Assembly (NCBI GenBank): GCA_024231025.1
Contig: JAAEQW010000240.1
Location: 1-54,923, forward strand
DNA from: Candidatus Omnitrophota bacterium
Lineage (GTDB): Bacteria > Omnitrophota > Gorgyraeia > Duberdicusellales > 4484-171
Length of the DNA: 54,923 bases
Direction: 5' to 3'
This document shows, in pieces, positions 23,824 through 32,889 of the stretch. The notes beneath the pieces are model-generated. The model was not told the origin of the DNA, did not search any database, and saw only the letters and a list, made by a program, of their open reading frames with translations. Each line of letters begins with the position of its first letter. Within the stretch, counting starts at the first letter, position 1. The translations under genes were made by a program, and so were the position numbers.

Positions 23824-25248
23824 ATGAGTGATGCAGAAAGATTAGAAAAGCTAAAAAAAATAAGCGATAAGTTTGGTTTTCCGTTTGAAGAAACAAGCTT
23901 TCCTAAGCCTCTTTCCATAAAAGAGATAATCGACGATTTTGTTGAGGAAAAAGAGGTTTCAGTTGCTGGAAGGCTGGTTGCCAAAAGAGAACACGGAAAG
24001 TCGGGCTTTGCCCACCTTAGCGACCAAACCGGGCGCTTGCAATTTTATGCCCAGCTCAATAGCCTGGGTGATGTGTATCAACTTTATAAAGATTTAGATA
24101 TTGGTGACATTGTGGGGGTTAAGGGTAAACTCTTCATAACCCGTACTGGCGAAAAGACTGTTTTGGTTAGTGATTTAAAGCTGCTTTCTAAGTCGCTTCG
24201 TCCATTACCTGAGAAGTGGCACGGTCTTAAGGATGTTGAAATCAGATATCGCCAGCGCTATCTTGATTTAATCGCAAATCCTGATGTGCGTGATGTTTTT
24301 ATTAAACGTTCTGAGATCACTGCAACTATTCGTAGTTTTTTTAATAATTTAAATTATGTTGAGGTGGAAACTCCGATGCTTCATCCAATACCGGGAGGGG
24401 CTGCGGGTGCGCCTTTTGCTACTCATCACAATGCAACTGATATGGACGTATTTTTGCGCATTGCTCCTGAGCTTTACTTGAAGCGTCTTTTAGTTGGCGG
24501 TTTGGATAAGGTTTATGAAATTAATCGCAGTTTTCGTAACGAAGGAACATCTACCCGCCATAATCCCGAATTTACAATGCTTGAAGCATATTGTAGTTAT
24601 CAGGATTACGAGTATATGATGAGATTATGCGAAGATCTATTTTCTCTTATTGCTAAGAATGTTGCCGGTTCATTGATAATTGAGTATCAAGGTAAGAAAA
24701 TTGATTTTACGCCTCCGTGGCAGAGAGTTTCTTTTGCTCAGTTATTTGAGGAGGAGTTTGGTGTAAAACCAGATGACTCACAAGACCAAGTGCTTGAGAA
24801 AGTAAGTAAAAAGCTCAATTTAAAACAGGGTTTAAGCAGAACTCAGATTATGAATATCACTGAAGATTTGATCGAGAAAAATTTTCCTGCGGATCGACCG
24901 GCGTTTATAACCGACTATTTTACTTGGACTTCGCCATTAGCTAAGAAGAAAAAAGGTAACCCCCACATCGTGGAAAGATTTGAGCTTTTTATTGCCGGAT
25001 TAGAGGTGGCCAATGCTTATTCTGAGCTAAATGACCCCATAGATCAGGAAGCTAGATTTAAGGCGCAGATTCAAGTAGAAGATGAATTTGTTAAAAAAAT
25101 CGACAATGATTTTTTAGTTAGTTTGCAATACGGTATGCCGCCAGCGTGTGGGCTTGGTATTGGCATCGATAGATTGGTTATGATTATGCTTAACCAGCCT
25201 TCCATAAGAGATGTAATTCTTTTTCCGCTTCTTAAGTCTAATGTGTGA
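23824..25248 (+). CDS. lysS: Lysyl-tRNA synthetase, class II
   Basis: Charges tRNA-Lys. An N-terminal OB-fold anticodon-binding domain (VAGRLVAKREHGKSGFAHLSDQTG, residues about 45-140) is followed by the class II core: motif 2 is FRNEGTSTRHNPEFTMLEAY and motif 3 is GLGIGIDRLVMIMLNQPSIRD. 474 aa, slightly shorter than the E. coli enzyme. No Shine-Dalgarno is visible and the promoter lies so close that the mRNA is probably leaderless. The synthetase is complete. Confidence 0.96.
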   Translation: MSDAERLEKLKKISDKFGFPFEETSFPKPLSIKEIIDDFVEEKEVSVAGRLVAKREHGKSGFAHLSDQTGRLQFYAQLNSLGDVYQLYKDLDIGDIVGVKGKLFITRTGEKTVLVSDLKLLSKSLRPLPEKWHGLKDVEIRYRQRYLDLIANPDVRDVFIKRSEITATIRSFFNNLNYVEVETPMLHPIPGGAAGAPFATHHNATDMDVFLRIAPELYLKRLLVGGLDKVYEINRSFRNEGTSTRHNPEFTMLEAYCSYQDYEYMMRLCEDLFSLIAKNVAGSLIIEYQGKKIDFTPPWQRVSFAQLFEEEFGVKPDDSQDQVLEKVSKKLNLKQGLSRTQIMNITEDLIEKNFPADRPAFITDYFTWTSPLAKKKKGNPHIVERFELFIAGLEVANAYSELNDPIDQEARFKAQIQVEDEFVKKIDNDFLVSLQYGMPPACGLGIGIDRLVMIMLNQPSIRDVILFPLLKSNV

Positions 25249-25300
25249 TAATAAAAAGTTCGAAATTCAAAGCACAAAATCCGAAATAAATTGTACGGGA

Positions 25301-25367
25301 TCCCGCTATGAGACGGGAATAGCTTATAACTTATAACTTATAACTTACAACTTATAACTTACGACTA
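25301..25367. repeat. Hairpin followed by 7-bp period tandem repeat
   Basis: TCCCG/CGGGA (25301-25318) is followed by ACTTATA-type units repeated about six times, ending three bases before the next start codon. It is the reverse-complement form of the array at 13626-13677. No Shine-Dalgarno is left before the downstream gene. Confidence 0.6.
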
Positions 25368-25370
25368 AAT

Positions 25371-26522
25371 ATGATTGAGCTACAAATAGCACGTCGTTAT
25401 CTTTTTCGCGGTAAGGCAAAGCATATATCCTTTATTGGTATAATTTCCTGTCTTGGTATTGTTTTGGGTGTTGCTACTGTGATCGTGGCAATTGCCATAG
25501 TCAATGGCATTGATGGGGGCCTTATGGAACGGATTATGCGCTTTAAGCCTCATCTTATTATTGAGAGCTCCAATCATGATGACCTATACAAAATTAAAGA
25601 AAAGATAAAACAGAAAGACGCAGTTACCGGAGCGTCATTATCTTTACAGACGCAGGTGTTCGCGAAGTTTAACGGTACAATTGTACCTTTAATTGTAAAG
25701 GGCATGGATTTGAGTGAAAAGAGTGAAATGGATTTTTTCTTTCAATACGTGCGTAGCCAATTTGGCGAGGAAGGTTTTTTTGTTGGTCAGGGGGTTAAGC
25801 GGCGCTATGGAGTTGAGGATAAACTTGAGTTTTATCCATTGCAGAAAAAGCTAAAACTCCATGAAGAAAAGGTTAGGGGGGTGTTTAGCGTTGGGCTGTA
25901 CGATATTGATAACTACTATATTATCGCCGACTTAGAGAGAGCTAAAGAGTTTTCACCAAATTATCATTTTTCTCTTGAAGTAAGAGTGGTCGATCCTTTT
26001 GCTGTTGCTGCGTTAAAAGAAGAAATAGAGTCGGAGTTTAAAGGTATTTTTGTTTCAACTTGGATTGAATCAAATCAAGCACTATTTGCTACTTTGAGCC
26101 TTGAAAAATTAGCGATGTTTATTATTCTTGGGTTGATTGTTTTAGTAGCTTCCTTTAATGTTTTTGCGATGCTTACGGTAAAAGTTGTTGAAAAAACAAA
26201 AGACATCGGGATTTTAAAATCAATCGGTTTTACTAATCGAAGGATTCTTATTGTTTTTACCCTTCAGGGAGTGATTTTAGGTTTTATTGGTGTTGTTGCG
26301 GGTTCTTGCCTTGGACTTGGGATTTGTTTTATTTTAAAAAGATATCCATTTATAAAATTACCACAGGAAATATTCTTTACAGAGTATTTACCGATTGCGG
26401 TGAATTATTTTGAAGTTGTTTTAATTTCAATTATTGGGATGGTGATTTGTTTTATATCAAGTTTATTTCCGGCAATACGGGCATCGCGCATGTCGGCATG
26501 TGAGGCCTTAAGATATGGATGA
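25371..26522 (+). CDS. Lipoprotein-releasing system permease (LolC/LolE family)
   Basis: An inner-membrane subunit of the ABC complex that extracts outer-membrane lipoproteins. It has the family N-terminus (MIELQIARRYLFRGKAKHISFIGIISCLGIVLGVATVIV), a periplasmic domain of about 200 residues, then three C-terminal membrane segments with the FtsX-type stretch VKVVEKTKDIGILKSIGFTNRRI. 383 aa, near the usual 400. The ATPase gene follows at 26636. A single permease gene is seen here instead of separate lolC and lolE. Its presence supports an outer membrane. Confidence 0.88.
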   Translation: MIELQIARRYLFRGKAKHISFIGIISCLGIVLGVATVIVAIAIVNGIDGGLMERIMRFKPHLIIESSNHDDLYKIKEKIKQKDAVTGASLSLQTQVFAKFNGTIVPLIVKGMDLSEKSEMDFFFQYVRSQFGEEGFFVGQGVKRRYGVEDKLEFYPLQKKLKLHEEKVRGVFSVGLYDIDNYYIIADLERAKEFSPNYHFSLEVRVVDPFAVAALKEEIESEFKGIFVSTWIESNQALFATLSLEKLAMFIILGLIVLVASFNVFAMLTVKVVEKTKDIGILKSIGFTNRRILIVFTLQGVILGFIGVVAGSCLGLGICFILKRYPFIKLPQEIFFTEYLPIAVNYFEVVLISIIGMVICFISSLFPAIRASRMSACEALRYG

Positions 26523-26635
26523 TATTAATAAATTCCAAATCACAAATTCCAAACCACAGACAAATCGCAATAAACAATTACTAAGTAATTAAGAATGTTT
26601 GATAATTGGGCATTAGTTATTGGAGCTTATAAAAT

Positions 26636-27304
26636 ATGGATAGGATTATAGAGGTTTTTTCGCTTGCTAAAGCGTATCGTAGTTCGCGCGATGGTGTGCG
26701 TGCATTGTACGATGTTAACTTGCATCTGGATGCTAAAGACTATGTAAGTGTTGTTGGTCCATCTGGAGCAGGAAAATCTACATTATTGCATGTTATCGGC
26801 GGGTTGGACGCTCCTACGCGGGGAAATGTATTTTTTCGTGATAAGGATATTTACCGCATGAATGAATCAAAAAGAGCTGCCTGGCGCAATAATAATATTG
26901 GTTTTGTTTTTCAATTTTACCACTTAATAGAAGAGCTCAATGTTATTGATAATGTAGCTTTAGGAGCGTTTAATAAGGCACGAAAATCTGCCTTGAAAGA
27001 GGCTCAAAAATTGTTAAAATACTTAGGACTACAAGAGAGAATGAAGTTTTTCCCTTCTCAATTGAGCGGTGGAGAGCGCCAGAGGGTTGCTATTGCAAGA
27101 GCGCTAATCAATGATCCGTTGGTGTTGCTTTGTGATGAGCCGACCGGTAATTTAGACATCGAATCTCAAGACTTGGTTATGGGATTGTTTGAAAAGCTCC
27201 ACGAAGAAAAGAATATGGTGATTATGATGGTTACACATAACTTAGAGTTGGCTAAGCGGGCCAAGCGAACAGTTTTTATCAAAGCCGGAATTATTCAGGA
27301 CTAA
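26636..27304 (+). CDS. lolD: Lipoprotein-releasing system ATP-binding protein (LolD family)
   Basis: An MacB/LolD-type ATPase: Walker A GPSGAGKST, Q-loop FVFQFYHLIEELNVIDNV (typical LolD wording), signature LSGGERQRVAIARAL, Walker B LVLLCDEPTGNLD, H-loop VTHN. 222 aa, normal length. It follows the permease after a 113-base spacer containing an AT-rich repeat, and the two probably form one complex. Confidence 0.9.
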   Translation: MDRIIEVFSLAKAYRSSRDGVRALYDVNLHLDAKDYVSVVGPSGAGKSTLLHVIGGLDAPTRGNVFFRDKDIYRMNESKRAAWRNNNIGFVFQFYHLIEELNVIDNVALGAFNKARKSALKEAQKLLKYLGLQERMKFFPSQLSGGERQRVAIARALINDPLVLLCDEPTGNLDIESQDLVMGLFEKLHEEKNMVIMMVTHNLELAKRAKRTVFIKAGIIQD

Positions 27305-27309
27305 GATAT

Positions 27310-27515
27310 AATTGAAAATTACAATAAACAAGTTACAAATTACAGACAAATTACAATATTGAATGATCAAAGTATCAAACAAAATTAATAGCAGTGTTTC
27401 GGACATTAACGATTCTTATTCGTTGGTATTGTGATTTTGGTATTGTTTGTAATTTGTAAATTGTACATTGTGATTTGTGTATTGTAATTTTTCAACAATA
27501 TATTCGATAAATTTA
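27310..27515. repeat. Long AT-rich imperfect palindrome between genes
   Basis: The left arm is rich in ACAAATTACA/AATTACAATA and the right arm in TTGTAATTTGTAAATTGT/TGTATTGTAATTTT, so the spacer can fold into a long hairpin. Similar composition occurs at 30258-30420 and partly at 26525-26600. No gene seen. Confidence 0.5.
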
Positions 27516-27529
27516 GGATAGGAGGATAA

Positions 27530-28405
27530 ATGAAAGTATATTTAAACGGTAAATTAGTGGATAAAAAAAAGGCGTGTATTTCTGTTTTTGATCATGGTTT
27601 TTTGTATGGGGATGGTGTGTTTGAAGGTATTCGCTCATATGATGGTTTGGTTTTTAAATTAAAAGAGCATATTGATCGTTTGTATGAATCTGCCCACTCA
27701 ATAAACTTAGACATTCGCTTAACGCCAAAACAAATGATCGATGCGATCATTAAAACACTAAAAGCTAATGAACTTAAAGATGCCTATATTCGCTTGATTG
27801 TTTCTCGTGGTCAGGGTGATTTAGGGCTTGATCCTAGAAAGTGTCGGGGCAATGAAACGATAGTCATAATTACCGATAAAATAAAACTTTATCCCGAGAA
27901 GCTCTATAAAGAAGGAATGGAAATAATTACGGTTCCTACCGTGCGCAATGTCTCAAGTGCTTTGAATCCTCAAATAAAATCGCTCAATTACCTTAATAAT
28001 ATTTTGGCAAAGATTGAAGCGGTTAACTCTGGTTTTCAGGAAGCACTGATGCTTAATGCCCAAGGCTATGTTGCTGAATGCACCGGTGATAATGTGTTTA
28101 TACTTAAGAATGGCGCAATGTACACTCCACCGCATTATATGGGTAGTTTAAAGGGTATTACTCGCAACGCGGTAATCGGAATTGCCAAAAAGCTTAAAAT
28201 CTCCTGTCAGGAACAGGTTTTAACGCGGCATGAAATCTTTGTTAGCGATGAATGTTTTTTGACGGGTACTGCTGCTGAGATTATTCCAGTGGTGAAGGTT
28301 GATGCAAGAGCGATTGGAAACGCTAAACCTGGCAAAGTTACCAAAAAAATAATGAAAGAATTTAAAAAATTAACTAAAACCGCCGGGGTTAAATATAATA
28401 CATAG
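27530..28405 (+). CDS. ilvE: Class IV aminotransferase, probably branched-chain
   Basis: A PLP enzyme of fold type IV, 291 aa. The N-terminus (MKVYLNGKLVDKKKACISVFDHGFLYGDGVFEGIRSYDG) and the lysine in NPQIKSLNYLNNILAKIEA (the PLP Schiff base, about residue 148) are typical. The later VAECTGDNVFI and FLTGTAAEIIPV segments bind cofactor phosphate and substrate. Branched-chain aminotransferase is most likely; D-alanine aminotransferase is an alternative because class IV substrates cannot be separated by eye. The Shine-Dalgarno is AGGAGG. It stands alone between long repeats. Confidence 0.82.
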   Translation: MKVYLNGKLVDKKKACISVFDHGFLYGDGVFEGIRSYDGLVFKLKEHIDRLYESAHSINLDIRLTPKQMIDAIIKTLKANELKDAYIRLIVSRGQGDLGLDPRKCRGNETIVIITDKIKLYPEKLYKEGMEIITVPTVRNVSSALNPQIKSLNYLNNILAKIEAVNSGFQEALMLNAQGYVAECTGDNVFILKNGAMYTPPHYMGSLKGITRNAVIGIAKKLKISCQEQVLTRHEIFVSDECFLTGTAAEIIPVVKVDARAIGNAKPGKVTKKIMKEFKKLTKTAGVKYNT

Positions 28406-28425
28406 GGGTTTGATTTATCAAACCC
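28406..28425. repeat. 8-bp stem REP-like hairpin
   Basis: GGGTTTGA, loop TTTA, TCAAACCC. Member of a family with different arm sequences but constant geometry (see 28463, 36293, 44706 and 44770). Confidence 0.6.
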
Positions 28426-28462
28426 GTAACAATAATTATTACAAACAAAACAGGGTGATAAA

Positions 28463-28482
28463 GGGCATGATAAATCATGCCC
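28463..28482. repeat. 8-bp stem REP-like hairpin
   Basis: GGGCATGA, loop TAAA, TCATGCCC, followed by CTAC, which is the GTAG tetranucleotide on the other strand. Confidence 0.6.
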
Positions 28483-28512
28483 CTACGAGATTTTAGACTT
28501 ATAAACTAAATT

Positions 28513-29001
28513 ATGTTATGCGATATCTGTCATAAAAGCTCAGCTACGGTGCATTTTACTGAAATTGTAAACGGTAAGGTTCAAGAACTGCATGTTTGCC
28601 CTGCTTGCGCTAAGGGGAAAACTACCGAATTTAAAGAGCAGCTGAATATTCCCGATTTATTGGGCGGATTTTTAGGTTCGTCATCGCCATCAAGGCGCAG
28701 CATGCTTAAATGTCCGATGTGCGGGTTGACTTATGGTCAGTTCAAAAAAGAAGGCCGTCTCGGATGTGGTAATTGCTATATAGTTTTTAGGGAGCAGATG
28801 GTACATCTTTTAAAAAACATTCATGGGTCAATAGAATACATGGGTAAGTTCCCACAAAAAAGAAAGAAAAAAGTTACTGGCGAAAATAAGTTGCAACAAT
28901 TAAAGAAAAAGCTTGAACGGGCAGTCAAGCTTGAAGAATATGAAGATGCCGCGCGTCTGCGCGATCAAATTAAGAATATAGAGTCAAGGATTAAGGATTA
29001 A
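28513..29001 (+). CDS. mcsA: McsA-like activator of protein arginine kinase (UVR domain)
   Basis: 162 aa. Zinc-binding pairs CDIC and CPAC near the N-terminus and CPMC and CGNC near residues 73 and 93 are followed by a C-terminal UvrB/UvrC motif (LEEYEDAARLRDQIKNIE). This is the layout of McsA, which activates the McsB arginine kinase and delivers it to ClpC. mcsB and clpC follow on the same strand. In Bacillus the order is ctsR-mcsA-mcsB-clpC; no ctsR is seen here, and an aminotransferase precedes instead. Confidence 0.9.
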   Translation: MLCDICHKSSATVHFTEIVNGKVQELHVCPACAKGKTTEFKEQLNIPDLLGGFLGSSSPSRRSMLKCPMCGLTYGQFKKEGRLGCGNCYIVFREQMVHLLKNIHGSIEYMGKFPQKRKKKVTGENKLQQLKKKLERAVKLEEYEDAARLRDQIKNIESRIKD

Positions 29002-29017
29002 GTAATAAGAATTAAAT

Positions 29018-29175
29018 GAGTGCAAAGCTAAAAACGCAAAACGCAAAGCCATAGTGTAAAATTTAAAAGTAAGTGGATTATTTATTCCGGAAGGAAATTT
29101 TGAATTTTGAATTATGGTTTTTCGCTCTTAGTTTTTCGTTTTTAGATGATTTCTTATAACTTATAACTTACGACT
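29018..29175. repeat. AT-rich dispersed repeat plus 7-bp tandem units
   Basis: GCAAAACGCAAAGCCATAG...GTAAAATTTAAAA and TTTTGAATTTTGAATTATGG match 20877-21035. ACTTATA-type units follow at 29150-29175, ending near the mcsB ribosome binding site. Confidence 0.55.
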
Positions 29176-29193
29176 GGACAAGGATTATAAACT

Positions 29194-30255
29194 ATGTTTA
29201 ATAAGCTTTTAACAAACGATGATAGCTGGTTGTCTAGTGATGGTCCATCTTGTGAAATAGTTTTTTCATCACGGATTCGCCTTGCGCGAAATATTGCCGA
29301 GTATCCATTTCCGAAAAGAGCAAGTATTTTTCAGCGCCAAGAAATTCTTGATAAGATAAAAAGCACTTATCCCCAATCTGCTGCTCTTAAGAAATCATTG
29401 TTTGTAGCAATTGATGAATTAAATGAATTAGATAGATATTTCCTTCTCGAGCGTCATTTGGTTAGCAAAGAGCACATAATGGCATTTAACGGCGGTGCTC
29501 AATTGAAGGGTAGAGGTTTGATTATTTCTTCTGATGAAAGAATCGCAATTATGATAAATGAAGAGGATCATTTGCGTTTGCAATATATTACGTCAGGTTT
29601 TGATCTGGCACGATGCTGGAGGGCATTATGCGAGATCGATGACCAATTAAATAAAAAATTATCGTTGGCTTTTTTGCCCGAACTCGGATTTCTAACTGCT
29701 TGCCCTACTAATGTTGGTACAGCATTGCGCGCGTCGTGTATGTTGCATTTGCCGGCGCTTGTGTTAACAAAGAAAATTAATAAGATTCTAGAGCTTTTAG
29801 CTAAGATTTTTTTTACTGCTAGAGGATTTTTTGGGGAAGGGACTCAAGCCTTGGGTAATTTTTTCCAAATTTCCAATCAAGTGAGCCTTGGAGTGTCTGA
29901 AGAGGAAATAGTTGATAATTTGACTGGTGTGGTTAATCAAATAAGAGAGCAAGAGGTAGAAGCGCGGAATTTTCTACTAAAAAAGCATAAGCATAGCATC
30001 GAAGACAACATTTGGCGTGCTTTGGCAATGTTGCAGAATAGTCGTCTTATGAATAGTAGTGAAGCCTTGGGACATCTTTCGATGTTGTCTTTAGGGCTTG
30101 ATTTGGGTATAATTAAAGATATTCCAAGACGACTGCTAAACAGTCTTTTTGTTATAATTCAGCCGGCCCATCTTCAGAAAATAGAGGGTCGTTTGCTTGA
30201 AACTGGCGAGCGTGATTGGATCCGAGCCAGTGTTCTAAGAGAAAAACTAAAATAG
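29194..30255 (+). CDS. mcsB: Protein arginine kinase McsB
   Basis: 353 aa, the usual length. A phosphagen-kinase catalytic domain is visible: the start of the domain FSSRIRLARNIAEYPFP near residue 25, then a central block around ACPTNVGTALRASCMLHLPAL holding the conserved CPTN cysteine and the RAS arginine. The usual GTG reads GTA here, a mild change. McsB phosphorylates arginines and so marks proteins for ClpCP. AAGGA stands upstream of ATG 29194. It is flanked by mcsA and clpC. Confidence 0.94.
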   Translation: MFNKLLTNDDSWLSSDGPSCEIVFSSRIRLARNIAEYPFPKRASIFQRQEILDKIKSTYPQSAALKKSLFVAIDELNELDRYFLLERHLVSKEHIMAFNGGAQLKGRGLIISSDERIAIMINEEDHLRLQYITSGFDLARCWRALCEIDDQLNKKLSLAFLPELGFLTACPTNVGTALRASCMLHLPALVLTKKINKILELLAKIFFTARGFFGEGTQALGNFFQISNQVSLGVSEEEIVDNLTGVVNQIREQEVEARNFLLKKHKHSIEDNIWRALAMLQNSRLMNSSEALGHLSMLSLGLDLGIIKDIPRRLLNSLFVIIQPAHLQKIEGRLLETGERDWIRASVLREKLK

Positions 30256-30257
30256 GT

Positions 30258-30420
30258 ATGATAAAGTCCAAAAATAACCAAAATACAAGTTACAATAACC
30301 AGGCAATAACCAATGACCAAAGCCCAATAACCAAACTGTTGATTATTGGATATTGATTATTGGTAATTGTTTGCATCTTGTTTCTTGTTTCTTGGTTCTT
30401 GGTTCTCGGTTATTTAACTT
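30258..30420. repeat. Long AT-rich imperfect palindrome between mcsB and clpC
   Basis: CAAAATACAAGTTACAATAACC and CCAATAACC units on the left face GGTTATT, TTGGTAATTG and CTTGTTTCTTG on the right. A long hairpin is possible. No gene seen. Confidence 0.5.
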
Positions 30421-30444
30421 TTGACTTAATAAGGGAGGTTACTA

Positions 30445-32889
30445 ATGTTTAACAGATTTACTGAGCGAGCAAGGAAAATATTGATTTTAGCAAAAGAAGA
30501 ATCCCGACGTTTTAATCATGACTATATTGGCACTGAGCATATTTTATTGGGATTAATTCGCGAAGGTGATGGGGTAGCTTGTGCCGTGTTACAGAATTTA
30601 GGTGTAGAGATGGAGCGAACAAGAATAGAGATAGAAAAGCTTATTTCTCCAGGCACTACAACTTCGGTATTAGGAGATATCCCGTTTACCCCCAGAGCTA
30701 AAAAAGCCTTAGAACTTTCAGCGGAAGAAGCGCGCACCCTTGGACATAATTACATTGGCACTGAGCATATTCTTCTGGGGTTGCTTCGCGAGGAAGATGG
30801 CATTGCTTTTCAGGTGCTTTTCGCGATGGGAACGGATTTAAAAAAAGTGAGATCTGAAATATCTGCTCTCTTAGGTGGCGGATCACCAGTTCAGGGTTCA
30901 CAAGCGATTAATGCTGCTGCGGCATCTTCAAAAACTCCGGCGCTTGATTCTTTTGGTCGTGATTTAACTAAGTTGGCACGTGAAGGCGAACTTGATCCAG
31001 TTATCGGAAGAAAGGTGGAAATTGAAAGAGTTATTCAAATTTTATCGCGCCGCACAAAGAACAATCCGGTTCTTTTGGGAGAAGCTGGAGTTGGTAAAAC
31101 AGCTATCGTAGAGGGGCTTGCTCAAAGCATAACTAGTAGCGATGTTCCTGAGCTTTTGCGTGGTAAGAGAATAGTTGTTTTAGACCTTGCGCTTATGATT
31201 GCTGGCACGAAATATCGCGGTCAATTTGAAGAAAGAATCAAGGCGGTTATGGATGAAATAAAACGCTCCAAAGATGTTATTATATTTATCGATGAGCTGC
31301 ATACTCTGGTTGGTGCTGGTGCAGCTGAGGGGGCAATTGATGCTTCAAACATTTTGAAACCCGCTCTTTCGCGTGGTGAAATTCAGTGTATTGGGGCGTC
31401 TACCCTTGATGAATATAGAAAGCATATTGAAAAGGATTCAGCTCTTGAGAGAAGATTCCAGTCGATAATTGTTGACCCAAACAGCGTTGACGAAACGATC
31501 GAGATCTTAAAAGGCTTGCGTGATAAGTACGAAGTGCATCATCAAGTTAAATTTACTGATGAGGCAATCGTTGCGTCAGCAAAGCTTTCTGAGCGCTATG
31601 TATCAGGAAGATTTTTGCCCGATAAGGCAATTGATTTGATTGATGAGGCCGGGGCTCGTTCACGACTTACGGTTTTAACAGCGCCAAAAGGAATTAAAAC
31701 TCTTGAGGATAAGCTTACCGAGACAGTTAAGGAAAAGGAAACTTTTATTAAGCAGCAAGATTTTGAAGCTGCGGCTAGATTGCGTGACGAAGAGAAAACA
31801 GTAAGATTAAAGTTGGAAAGCCTAAGGCGTGACTGGGGTAAAGAGCGTGATCAAATTATTCCAACTGTTGGTGAAGAAGAAATTGCTAGAGTTGTTTCTC
31901 AAATTACCGGTGTTCCAATTTATCGTTTAGAAGAAAAAGAAACCGAAAAGTTACTAAAAATGGAAGAGAATATAAGGAATCGGGTTATCGGCCAGAATGA
32001 AGCGATAGATACTATCGCCCGTGCTGCGAGAAGAGCAAGGGCAGGGGTAAAAGAGCCGCGTCGGCCGACAGGAACATTTATTTTCTTGGGGCCGACAGGC
32101 GTTGGTAAAACGCTTCTTGCCCGAGCATTAGCGGAATTTATGTTTGGTGACGATGAAGCGCTTATTCAGCTTGATATGAGTGAATATATGGAGAAATTTA
32201 ATGTTTCTCGTCTTGTTGGAGCGCCTCCGGGCTATGTTGGCTATGAAGAGGGTGGTCAGCTTACCGAACGTGTTCGTCGTCGGCCATATTCTGTAATTCT
32301 TTTAGATGAGATAGAAAAAGCTCATCCTGATGTATTTAATTTGTTGCTGCAGATTTTAGAAGAAGGGCGCTTAACTGACAGTTTCGGACGGAAAGTTAAT
32401 TTTAGAAACACAATTCTTATTATGACTTCAAACGTTGGAGCGTCAATTATTAGAAAGCGTGGCTCTTTAGGGTTTAAGGAAGTTGAGGAAAACGTAAGTT
32501 ATGACGCAATGAAGGATCTTTTAATGGAAGAAGTAAAAAAGACATTTAAGCCTGAATTTCTAAACCGTTTAGACGAAGTTATTGTGTTTAGATCATTGAG
32601 CAAGGAGGCGCTACTTAAGATAGTTGACACAGAGATGCTATCGGTTAATAGTCGTCTTGCGGAACAAGGTTTAAAAGTGGAGTTGGGCGAGAAAGCAAAA
32701 GAATTTTTTGTTGAAAAAGGTTTTGATCCAGTTTTTGGAGCAAGACCATTGCGACGCGTTATCCAAAGATTTTTAGAGGATCCTCTATCTGAGAGCATTA
32801 TTAGGGGTGAGTTTAAGGAGAGAGTGAAGGCACAGAGCTTAGTTGTAATAAAGGGTACAAGGAAGGGGGATAGCCTTAAATTTGAATGA
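30445..32889 (+). CDS. clpC: ATP-dependent Clp protease ATP-binding subunit ClpC
   Basis: 814 aa, full length. Two Clp N repeats ([28 protein letters not shown] and the matching [19 protein letters not shown]) come first, then the first AAA domain with Walker [10 protein letters not shown] and Walker [11 protein letters not shown] middle UVR-type segment ([18 protein letters not shown]) follows, then the second AAA domain with GPTGVGKTL and [15 protein letters not shown]. The UVR middle segment separates ClpC from ClpB and is where McsB and adaptor proteins act in Bacillus. Strong ribosome binding site GGGAGG. The stop overlaps the next gene (ATGA). Confidence 0.96.
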   Translation: MFNRFTERARKILILAKEESRRFNHDYIGTEHILLGLIREGDGVACAVLQNLGVEMERTRIEIEKLISPGTTTSVLGDIPFTPRAKKALELSAEEARTLGHNYIGTEHILLGLLREEDGIAFQVLFAMGTDLKKVRSEISALLGGGSPVQGSQAINAAAASSKTPALDSFGRDLTKLAREGELDPVIGRKVEIERVIQILSRRTKNNPVLLGEAGVGKTAIVEGLAQSITSSDVPELLRGKRIVVLDLALMIAGTKYRGQFEERIKAVMDEIKRSKDVIIFIDELHTLVGAGAAEGAIDASNILKPALSRGEIQCIGASTLDEYRKHIEKDSALERRFQSIIVDPNSVDETIEILKGLRDKYEVHHQVKFTDEAIVASAKLSERYVSGRFLPDKAIDLIDEAGARSRLTVLTAPKGIKTLEDKLTETVKEKETFIKQQDFEAAARLRDEEKTVRLKLESLRRDWGKERDQIIPTVGEEEIARVVSQITGVPIYRLEEKETEKLLKMEENIRNRVIGQNEAIDTIARAARRARAGVKEPRRPTGTFIFLGPTGVGKTLLARALAEFMFGDDEALIQLDMSEYMEKFNVSRLVGAPPGYVGYEEGGQLTERVRRRPYSVILLDEIEKAHPDVFNLLLQILEEGRLTDSFGRKVNFRNTILIMTSNVGASIIRKRGSLGFKEVEENVSYDAMKDLLMEEVKKTFKPEFLNRLDEVIVFRSLSKEALLKIVDTEMLSVNSRLAEQGLKVELGEKAKEFFVEKGFDPVFGARPLRRVIQRFLEDPLSESIIRGEFKERVKAQSLVVIKGTRKGDSLKFE

